Assembly: GCF_001613545.1 (NCBI RefSeq)
Contig: NZ_BDCO01000002.1
Coordinates: 992,001-1,056,000 of the forward strand
Direction: 5' to 3'
DNA from: Terrimicrobium sacchariphilum
GTDB taxonomy: Bacteria; Verrucomicrobiota; Verrucomicrobiia; Chthoniobacterales; Terrimicrobiaceae
DNA length: 64,000 nt
Position 1 is the first letter of the stretch, and the number at the start of each line of letters is the position of its first letter. This document shows positions 53,952-61,147 of this stretch, piece by piece. The translations under genes and the position numbers were made by a program. The notes beneath the pieces are model-generated. The model was not told the DNA's origin, ran no database searches, and saw nothing but the letters and a program-made list of their open reading frames with translations.

Positions 53952-55379
53952 ATGTCACGAGTCTATTTGCAGGAAATCCCCAACGCGCCGCAGAGCGTGG
54001 GCGGAGGGGTGATGATGAGGGCCGACGTGCGCGTGCCGGGCAATGTGGCCGGGAGCCTGTTGCAGGCCAAGATCCCTCAGGGAGCCTTTGACGGTCCGGC
54101 GCAGGGCATGGCGGCAGTGGCGCGCGGGCTGGCCGAGGCGGGGAAGATCCCGATGAAAGCCTATGCCGCCATCGAGCACTGGCAGCAGACCGAGCGCGAG
54201 GTGCGCGATTTCAAGGGGCTGACCGACATCGAGCTGAACTACCGCAACGCCAATGCCTCCCTCGACGAGCAGCTCCGCACCCAGCCCGAGAGCCAGTGGC
54301 CCGCCGCGATGAGCGCCTTTGCCAAGTCCACCCGCGACTACGCAGCCAAGCAGCCGCTGAGCGACGCCGCGCGAGCCCGGGCCGACCAGTACGAGCGCAG
54401 CCAGCTCATCGGGGCGCAGCAGCGCATGGTGAACCGCAGCCGCTCCGACCTCATCCAGGGCGCGCGGGATTCCGCCATCACGCTCAGCCAGCAGCTCAAC
54501 GACACGGGCCGTTACGAGGACGCCGTCACGCTGATGACCCAGGCGCGCGACAGCGGGCTCATCACGGTGGACGAGGAGGAGCGCTTCCACCAGCAGGCCA
54601 TCGTGCGCCTGAACCACCGCAACATGCAGCAGCTCATCGGCTCCGATCCCTGGATGGCGCAGAGCGTGCTGGAGGAGGATGAAAAGCTGAGCCAGCACCC
54701 CGACGGCCGCGAGCACATGAGCTACCGCGCCCTCACCGACGACGACCGGGCCAATTACCTCACCGCCGCCCGCCAGCAGATCACCGAGCGTCAGCGCACC
54801 ACGACTGCCGGGCTGGATACCGCCATCACCAGCGGCCAGCTCCGCGACGCCGCCGACCTCAGCGCCCGCGCCGCCCAGGCCCATTTGCCGAAGGAAGAGG
54901 TTGCCTCGCTCAAGCGCAGCCTGCGCGACATCCCCGTCGACACCGAGCCGACGCACGCCCGCTACCTCGCGAATCAATCGCTGCTCACCACCGCCCTGGA
55001 AACCTACGACCCGCAGGCCGATACGGGCGACGCGGGTTACGCCGCCCTGCGCCGCAGCATCCGCGAGAATATCCCGCTGGCTCGGCGCGAGGAGTGGTTC
55101 CAGCGCCTCGACGCTCGCCGCCAAAAGGGCCGCAGTGAAACCTCCCTCATCACCGGCAACCTCTACGAACAGCTCGATCTCGTCGCCCGCCACATCGGCG
55201 GCAGCGAGAGCGACCCGCGCCGCGTCGCCACCCTGTGGTCCGGCGTGCAAGCCGTGAAAACCGCGCTGCCGGAGTATATAAGGAGGAACGCTAATGCCAC
55301 CCCGGCGGAAACGAAGCGCTGGATGATGGGATTCCTGCGTCCCGACGTGATGACAAGCACCCTCAAAAGGAATCGCTGA
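53952..55379 (+). CDS. Internal virion protein (T7 gp15-like)
   Basis: 475 residues from MSRVYLQEIPNAPQSVGG. Almost entirely alpha-helical, with repeated helix pairs (RYEDAVTLMTQARDSGLITV, YLTAARQQITERQRTTTAGL). This order (gp14-like, gp15-like, then a large protein) mirrors the ejection-protein operon of podophages. 2 bp separate it from the next gene. Confidence 0.75.
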   Translation: MSRVYLQEIPNAPQSVGGGVMMRADVRVPGNVAGSLLQAKIPQGAFDGPAQGMAAVARGLAEAGKIPMKAYAAIEHWQQTEREVRDFKGLTDIELNYRNANASLDEQLRTQPESQWPAAMSAFAKSTRDYAAKQPLSDAARARADQYERSQLIGAQQRMVNRSRSDLIQGARDSAITLSQQLNDTGRYEDAVTLMTQARDSGLITVDEEERFHQQAIVRLNHRNMQQLIGSDPWMAQSVLEEDEKLSQHPDGREHMSYRALTDDDRANYLTAARQQITERQRTTTAGLDTAITSGQLRDAADLSARAAQAHLPKEEVASLKRSLRDIPVDTEPTHARYLANQSLLTTALETYDPQADTGDAGYAALRRSIRENIPLARREEWFQRLDARRQKGRSETSLITGNLYEQLDLVARHIGGSESDPRRVATLWSGVQAVKTALPEYIRRNANATPAETKRWMMGFLRPDVMTSTLKRNR

Positions 55380-55381
55380 CG

Positions 55382-57484
55382 ATGTTGATTGAGACACCCG
55401 GCTCGAATGAGCCCATGGACGAGGTATTGCCGCGTCCCTTCACCCTGGAAACCCCGCCGCCCAGACTGGACTCCTCGCCCGGCCAGCCGCAGGGAGCGGA
55501 GACAAACCTGCTGCCGACCTCGCCCAGCCCGGCGGGCGACCGCTGGATGAATATCTTCCATGGCGACGAGACGTGGCAGGGGCGCTGGAATCCGGAGAAC
55601 GACGTTCTGCTTTCGTTCGTCGACGACCCCGAGAGCTTCAAAATGTCGGTGGGCAACGCGCATTGGATCGCCGACCAATACGGCGAGACGCTGGACGCGG
55701 TGGGAGCGGCCTACCCGATGGCGCAGATGCTTGTCTCGCAGGAGCTGCTCGGCCACATGGACGGGAGCGACGAGGACGTGTTTCGAGCCATCGGCGACAG
55801 CCTCGTGCCGACGCTGACCATGGAGGACATCACGGGCGTGCGCGAGCAGCCGCTCAGTCGGCTGGAGAGCTACGTGCCGCGCTCGATCTACCTGAGCAAC
55901 CGAGTGTCGGAGCTGGAGGAGGCGATTTCCTACAGCGATCTCGGGCGCAAGGTCTTCACCCTATCCTGGTCCGGCGGGCTGCCTCCGGGAGTGTCGCTCA
56001 GCGACGCGGAGGCCGAGCAGATCGGAAGGCAGGCCTGGCGTGAGAAGAGGGCGGAGGAAAAACGGCGCAAGTCGTTTGAGAACTACGACGAGTTTCAACT
56101 GGAAAAGACCCTCTTCGGGTCGATGGCCGAGAGCAGTCTCACCATGGCTGAGGGTCCGGTCTTCTGGCTGGACAAGCGGCTGGAGCTGCAGCCCGGCCTC
56201 GGGTACGAAGGGACGACGGCGGACACGTGGATGAATGCCACGCTGGGCTTCTTTGAGGGCCAGAGAAAGCTGGCGCGGGAATACTACGCGGTGGACCCGG
56301 AGTTTGCGGAGAGCTACGCCGGGAAGGTCGCGGGAGCCGTGGGCGCAGCCGTGCCGCAGCTCGTGGCGATGCGCGTCCCCATCGCGGCCGTGGTGGGAAT
56401 CGGCGGTCAGTCGTTCCTGCACGCCTGGGAGGATGCCGAGAATACGGCGATGCGGCGGGGCGAGGAGTTCGATCCAAACCGCGCCTATGCCTACGCCACG
56501 ACGATGGCGGCGCTGAATACCGCGCTGACCTTCCTGGAGTTTGACAAGGTGCTCGGCCCGTGGAGGAAGGGGCAGAGCGAACTGCTGGGCGACAACCTGA
56601 TCAAGCTCTTCCAGAGCGCCACAGGGGCAGGAGCGGTCAATGCCGTGCAGGGAGGAGTCAACGACCTCGGAGCCACCGCCTTCGGCATCGAGACCCGCAA
56701 TCCCTTCGACCTGGAACGCCGCTGGGACGACTTCACCGTCGGAACCGGCGCAGGCATCGTGCTCGGCGCAGGGGCGAGGGTGGCATTAGCCGACATCCCG
56801 GAAACGCCCACGCAACGACCTCCCCTGAAACCAGGCATTACCTTCGTAGATTCGCTCGGGAAGCAGGAGGTGCCTATTCTTCACGAGGACCTTTCGGTCA
56901 TAAAGAAAAAGGAGGAGGCGGATGTCAGCCTTGATGCCAAAACGCTCGAAGGGACGGGCAAGTTAACGGTTGAAGAAGCAGTTCGTCTCGTTAAGGAACA
57001 TCCGAGTCATATCGTTACTGAGGCCTTAACCGCATGGTTTGGAAAAGCGCATTCACGTATTCAAAGTGGAAGGCTTCTGGCCTATAAATATGTACTAAAG
57101 AGTTTTTTGAATAGATTGCCGCCTTTTCAAGCGGGAGATCGTGTTTTATATCGGGGGTTTCGCTTCCGGACAGAAGAGGAGCGATCGAGTTTTCTAAAAC
57201 AGTTTTCTGGAGCTGAATGGCTGAATGCGAGGCCTTTCTTGAGCGCGTCAACAGATGTGGCTGTGGCGTATGAATTTGCAACGTATTGGCCGTATCCATT
57301 GCTAATGGAAATTCGCAAGTCGCATTCAGCACGAAATATTGAGCCCTTCTCGTTCTTGGACGAGCGATACGCTTATCAAAAAGAGCTGCTTTTTACTGAT
57401 GATGCGATCTTTCGGGTCCTTGGTGTTGTCAAGCTTGAGGAGAATGGGCGCGTGATGTATCAAGTGATCGTGGAGGAGAAATAA
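55382..57484 (+). CDS. Large ejection (internal virion) protein with C-terminal ADP-ribosyltransferase domain
   Basis: 700 residues. Residues 1-490 form the virion part: a Pro-rich start, helical segments, and two hydrophobic Gly/Ala-rich stretches (VAGAVGAAVPQLVAMRVPIA, GTGAGIVLGAGARVALA). SLGKQEVP (491-498) marks a junction. After it the DNA becomes visibly lower in GC and the protein changes character. Residues ~585-700 carry the R-S-E ART signature: Arg591 in VLYRGF, SxS at 621-623 in FLSAST, QxE (Gln666, Glu668) in YQKELLF. ARTs transfer ADP-ribose from NAD+ to a target. Delivered with the phage ejection apparatus, it could act on the infected cell. The part before the junction is homologous to 58281-59902. 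Confidence 0.8.
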   Translation: MLIETPGSNEPMDEVLPRPFTLETPPPRLDSSPGQPQGAETNLLPTSPSPAGDRWMNIFHGDETWQGRWNPENDVLLSFVDDPESFKMSVGNAHWIADQYGETLDAVGAAYPMAQMLVSQELLGHMDGSDEDVFRAIGDSLVPTLTMEDITGVREQPLSRLESYVPRSIYLSNRVSELEEAISYSDLGRKVFTLSWSGGLPPGVSLSDAEAEQIGRQAWREKRAEEKRRKSFENYDEFQLEKTLFGSMAESSLTMAEGPVFWLDKRLELQPGLGYEGTTADTWMNATLGFFEGQRKLAREYYAVDPEFAESYAGKVAGAVGAAVPQLVAMRVPIAAVVGIGGQSFLHAWEDAENTAMRRGEEFDPNRAYAYATTMAALNTALTFLEFDKVLGPWRKGQSELLGDNLIKLFQSATGAGAVNAVQGGVNDLGATAFGIETRNPFDLERRWDDFTVGTGAGIVLGAGARVALADIPETPTQRPPLKPGITFVDSLGKQEVPILHEDLSVIKKKEEADVSLDAKTLEGTGKLTVEEAVRLVKEHPSHIVTEALTAWFGKAHSRIQSGRLLAYKYVLKSFLNRLPPFQAGDRVLYRGFRFRTEEERSSFLKQFSGAEWLNARPFLSASTDVAVAYEFATYWPYPLLMEIRKSHSARNIEPFSFLDERYAYQKELLFTDDAIFRVLGVVKLEENGRVMYQVIVEEK
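56852..56875 (+). other. Junction motif SLGKQEVP, copy 1
   Basis: Encodes the last residues shared by the intact virion protein and the truncated second copy. The DNA TCGGGAAGCAGGAGGTGCCT is identical in both. Everything downstream differs. Confidence 0.7.
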
Positions 57485-57485
57485 T

Positions 57486-57722
57486 ATGGAGGAGAAAAGA
57501 AAAAAAAGCTGGGAAGAATTTCGAAAGCGCCTTCCAGAAGGTCCAATCTCAAGTGAACAATTTGAGCAGCTTCTTTTGGCGGCGATGAGGGAAGCTGACG
57601 ATTTTGAGCCGCCGAGTCCGGAAAGAATGCGGGCTTTCGACAGATTTTGGGACCCGGACTACGATCCTTTTCGAGAAGAGGAGCCGCCCGATCCATCGGG
57701 TAACGGCAAGGCTGCGTCGTAA
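57486..57722 (+). CDS. Small acidic protein, immunity candidate for the ART domain
   Basis: 78 residues: MEEKRKKSWEEFRKRLPEG, then EQFEQLLLAAMREADDFEPP and an acidic DPDYDPFREEEPPDP end. It starts 1 bp after the stop of the ART-bearing gene. The tight spacing, small size and acidity fit an immunity protein. No family recognised, so this is inference. Confidence 0.55.
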   Translation: MEEKRKKSWEEFRKRLPEGPISSEQFEQLLLAAMREADDFEPPSPERMRAFDRFWDPDYDPFREEEPPDPSGNGKAAS

Positions 57723-57809
57723 GAATTGATGTGACGCATCTGCTTGACCGGACGAGGATGGGATTCCGTAGGACGGTCGGTTGACGTGAAATCGACCCGG
57801 AAGTAGAAT

Positions 57810-58076
57810 ATGCAGAACAAAACGTTTTCAGTTCCGAAAGAGGCTTCCCCTGATGTTGTATTGGAAAAAATCAACCAAGGACTGAAGCCGATTTGCCCGG
57901 TTTGCAAAGGGGAGATATTGGTTGCTCGTCGCAAGGGCGACGGCAAAGCGGAAGGCGCTGTCTCCAGTTTGAGATGTCGTTCCTCCGACAGTCATTTCTT
58001 TATCCATTTTCTATTTATGGAAGATGCTCGACGCCTTGAGGCTATCCTCGAGGAGAAGAAGCAAGGAAACGAATAG
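57810..58076 (+). CDS. Small zinc-ribbon-like protein
   Basis: 88 residues. CPVC at about 29-32 is followed by a Cys at about 50 and several His residues (SSDSHFFIHFLF), suggesting a metal-binding ribbon. A protein with a similar CPxC layout (59914) follows the second toxin-like cassette. It may be an immunity or regulatory partner. It is separated from the preceding gene by about 87 bp of GC-rich spacer. Confidence 0.55.
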   Translation: MQNKTFSVPKEASPDVVLEKINQGLKPICPVCKGEILVARRKGDGKAEGAVSSLRCRSSDSHFFIHFLFMEDARRLEAILEEKKQGNE

Positions 58077-58101
58077 TTCTGGGATGTGAAAACTGGGAGA
58101 C

Positions 58102-58274
58102 GGGAAGGGATCGGGCCTATAATATACATGTCGCGAGGCGTGTAAGCGGTGATCGGATGCTTCAGAGAAGAGTCGCGATTTGGAGATTCGCTGCGCAAAC
58201 GCGAACCATGGGAGTATTGCCTAGAATGCGTTCTCCGAGGTCGAACATGTAAATTATAGGCCCGACCCCTTCCC
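58102..58274. mobile_element. Short element bounded by ~30-bp inverted repeats (MITE-like)
   Basis: The left arm (58102-58133) contains GGGCCTATAATATACATGT. The right arm (58243-58274) contains ACATGTAAATTATAGGCCC. Arms pair with only a few mismatches. The ~110-bp interior is homologous to 63615-63735 and has no gene. The element ends 6 bp before the truncated virion-protein copy starts (58281). Its size and ends suggest a non-autonomous mobile element; no target duplication was confirmed. Confidence 0.6.
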
Positions 58275-58759
58275 CATACGCCCTGGATCGCCGAGCACCT
58301 CGGCGAGTCGCACGACGCCGTCACCCGCGCCTACCCCATGGCCCTCGGCCTCACCTCCCTGCGGCTCCTCGGCCACATGGACGGCACCGACCGCGATGTT
58401 TACCATGCTATTCGGCTGAGCCTCGTACCCGAGCTGACTCCGGAGGACGTCGCCAAGGTGAAGACAGTTCCCTTGAGCCTCACTCAGTATTACCTGCCGG
58501 ACCTCGTGGATGAGGAAAACCGGGTGCCGGAGCTGGACGAAAGCCGCGCCTATTTTCAGATCGGCGAGTTTCCACTCAATCTTCCGATAGCGCAGCATGA
58601 GGACCGGACGCCGGGAGAGATCGAAATGCTCGGTCGCGCCCGCTGGGACAAGAGCCTTGAGCAGAAAGGCACGCCTGCGCCGCAGCGCAATGGCAATCTC
58701 GCGACCGACATCGTCAAAAGCTTCTTCGGCGGTATGGCGGAAAGTTCTTTCACGATGTT

Positions 58760-58766
58760 GGGGGGG
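58760..58766 (+). other. Poly-G tract at the frameshift
   Basis: Seven consecutive G at the exact point where the homologous reading frame changes. It could be a decay mutation, a phase-variable tract or a sequencing error. Confidence 0.7.
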
Positions 58767-59452
58767 CCAAGTTCTTTGGAGATAAGGTGGCCGAGTTCAT
58801 TCCCGGTTACGAGGGGTCATTCTTCGATAAATCGACAAACGCCGAAATCGCCCTCCTCCAGTGGCAGCGAGGCATTATGCAGAACTTCTATCACGTCGAC
58901 CCGGAGTTCGCGCAGAGCTATGCCGGGGAGCTCTCGAGCACTCTCGGTGCGACGGTGCCGCAGATGTTGTCGATGACGTTGCCGCCCGTGGCTGCGACCA
59001 TGATCGGCGGGCAATCCTTCCTGTACGCTTGGGAAGATGCGGAAAATACAGCCAAGCGGCTGGGCCAGTCCTTCAATCGCAACCGGGCCTTTGCCTATGC
59101 GCTTACGATGGGAGCGGTCAATGCGGCGATGACGATGGTGAAGTTCGACCTGACCGTGAAACCGTGGCTGAACGCGGAGGGCCGATCGCTGGTCAACAAC
59201 GCCTTCAAGCTCCTCCGCACCACACTCCTCGGCACGGTGACCAATGTCGGCCAGGGAACGATTAATGATGCCATTGCCTCAGGTTTCGGCATCGAATTTC
59301 GCAACCCCCTCGACCTGGAGCGCCGCAAGCACGACGCCCTGCTCGGTGCGGGAACAAGCCTCGTCCTCAGCCTCGGCGGCATGACATTAGCTCCCGCCGC
59401 CGAAAAAACCGCCCAGCCCCCGCCCGAGAAACCCGGCGTTATCTTCGATAAA

Positions 59453-59476
59453 TCCCTCGGGAAGCAGGAGGTGCCT
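59453..59476 (+). other. Junction motif SLGKQEVP, copy 2
   Basis: Same residues and nearly the same DNA as at 56852-56875, immediately before the exchanged C-terminal domain. Confidence 0.7.
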
Positions 59477-59913
59477 CAATCGCCCTTGCCGCCGAAGACA
59501 GACGTTGAAAATTTACGGTTAACCCCCCAAAGACTTGCGGATAATTTAAACGAAAGATCGGTCGCGTTAAATAATGAAGGAGCGAGATACGTCCTTCCGA
59601 AAGATCGAACTGCGGTCAATGAGTTTGTCAGAACTACGCTAGCTGATTTTCGCGCGAATGGAGGAATTATCCGGAATATAAAAACTCCTCAGACCTTTTT
59701 TGGGCGATACCATTCGAAGAATAACATTATTGAACTTGCGCCCGGAAGAGGGCTTGATACGCTTGTTGAAGAGTTGATTCATTATCGACAGGCGCAGGAA
59801 GATAATCTGGTTGGAAGGTTGTCGTTTCCTGGAATGCCTAATCGTTACGAGGCAGATGCGGTAGATCGACTTATAGAGTTGGGATTTATTCCGGTTAACT
59901 AAAATTTAATTTT

Positions 59914-60186
59914 ATGATTTATCAGGGAAAAAGATATGGCGTTTTTGGTAAGGAGCTGGATTTCCTCGTTAAGAGAGTTTATGAAAAAGATGCTTTGGCT
60001 TCCATCGAGGCGCATTTATGCCCGCAGTGTTCTGCGCCTTTGAAGGTAGGCTTTTATCCCGATGGCAAAGCATTTCTTATAGGTTGCGAAGGGAAAGTTC
60101 CTCACTATACGCAATGCCAGTATATCGACACCCCGCCGGCCTGGTGGCAGGAACGGGTAGTGGAGGTGACGGAATGGCTTGAATAA
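59914..60186 (+). CDS. Small zinc-ribbon-like protein, immunity candidate
   Basis: 90 residues: MIYQGKRYGVFGKELDFLVK, then CPQC at about 38-41, Cys at about 56, and HYTQC near 63-67, a likely metal site. It lies 11 bp after the metallopeptidase-like domain. Low GC like that domain. Resembles in layout, not in sequence, the protein at 57810. Confidence 0.6.
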   Translation: MIYQGKRYGVFGKELDFLVKRVYEKDALASIEAHLCPQCSAPLKVGFYPDGKAFLIGCEGKVPHYTQCQYIDTPPAWWQERVVEVTEWLE

Positions 60187-60487
60187 CTCGCTGTTTTGGA
60201 GAGATGCAGGGAAATCCGCGGAAGTGAAAGACTACATTTTTAATCAACTGAAAAAGGGTAAGGATCATCTTCGAAACCTGGATATGAATGTCACTCAGGA
60301 TATTCCAGGAGAAGAGGTGTTGGGAGTTTATCGAAATAACAGTGGAGAGAATATTTCGTTGACGGACGTGGCGTTGCATTCCCCTTCAATCGGTAGAATT
60401 GAGTATAAACAGATTGATGATGTTCATTCTGTCGGGGAAGCGACGAAAGTATGTGAGCTCATTTTGGAACTAATGCGGCAACCATAG
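60179..60487 (+). CDS. Small hypothetical protein, immunity candidate
   Basis: 102 residues from a TTG that overlaps the preceding gene by 8 bp: NSLFWRDAGKSAEVKDYIFN ... LGVYRNNSGENISLTDVALH ... ATKVCELILELM. No known family. Last gene of the island and low in GC. Its coupling to the preceding gene suggests both serve the orphan cassette. Confidence 0.5.
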   Translation: MNNSLFWRDAGKSAEVKDYIFNQLKKGKDHLRNLDMNVTQDIPGEEVLGVYRNNSGENISLTDVALHSPSIGRIEYKQIDDVHSVGEATKVCELILELMRQP

Positions 60488-61147
60488 CAAGGCGGGTGCC
60501 AGCTATTTTTGGTAATGGTGCCGGAGGCAGCTTCTTGGAGATGCAGTGGCCGCGTTCTTGCAAGCTTGCCTCGGATTCGCTGGAACATGCCAACACACGG
60601 GCCCTCCCTCATCCAGTGTTCGTCCCCGGCAACCTGGGGGTTCCCGTGGCGGGATGTTTCACCGGGGGAACGCCCCGCGAAGCGGGTTAGGCATGCGACT
60701 GCTTTCGGCTCTGTCGCTGCGGGGCAGCTTCTCATGGCGGCGGCGAGGAGGCAATACGGGATGATACCTCGGGCGCGCGTTAGGCCGGGCGGTTCGCGCC
60801 TGATCTGCGGTGGCAAATGATTCGCCGGGGTTCGTCTCCTGATGGTTTCTGCTCCACCCGGGACCCCCCTTGCTTTTCTGCCAGCGCCCCATGGTCGCTC
60901 GTTTTCAGGGCTATGAGTGCGCCGGTCGGGGCGACAGCCCGTATGGCTGGCCCCGTTTCCCCCTCGCCTTCGCCATGCCGTCCACTTTGCCCTGCGACAT
61001 CGTTCACGATCCGCCGCAGTTCGGGGGCCGCCGCCCCTTGACAGGGCTCCCGACCTTTGCAATGTAGTGCGCGCCATGCAATTGGTTTCGCGTGTCCTGA
61101 GGGAGGACGCGTGCCGATCCATTTCAAAACCCCGCCCACGTCCCATA
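60488..61147. repeat. Right flank of the island with dispersed-repeat fragment (60652-60750)
   Basis: No gene is supported. About 60652-60750 contains GCGAAGCGGGTTAGGCATGC and GACTGCTTTCGG, matching the second half of the element at 63610-63830. The remainder has scattered GC-rich short frames without recognisable products. Confidence 0.55.

Larger units (their letters stand above)
58281..59902 (+). pseudogene. 5'-truncated, frameshifted second copy of the ejection protein with metallopeptidase-like C-terminus (orphan cassette)
   Basis: Homology to the 55382 protein starts abruptly at PWIAEHLGESHDAV (aligning with residue ~68 of the intact protein). It runs through LLGHMDGTDRDVYHAIR and GGMAESSFTM, then shifts frame at a run of seven G (58760-58766). 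Adding one G would restore GGAKFFGDKVAEF. It then continues from 58787 through YHVDPEFAQSYAG, GGQSFLYAWEDAENTA and SLGKQEVP. After this motif comes a new low-GC C-terminal domain with VEELIHYRQ and PNRYEADAVDRLIELGF, resembling zincin-type toxin domains (EExxH). No start codon for the full frame; ATG 58338 is internal. Confidence 0.75.

Noticed and set aside
53955-55397. A 480-codon open frame on the minus strand opposite the gp15-like gene
   Set aside because: Antisense shadow in GC-rich DNA; the plus-strand gene fits the virion operon with a proper start and spacing.
39492-61147. attL/attR direct repeats bounding the phage island
   Set aside because: Only a short shared string (GTGCCGGAGGC) was noticed in both flanks. 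It is too short and not positioned convincingly, so no att sites are claimed.
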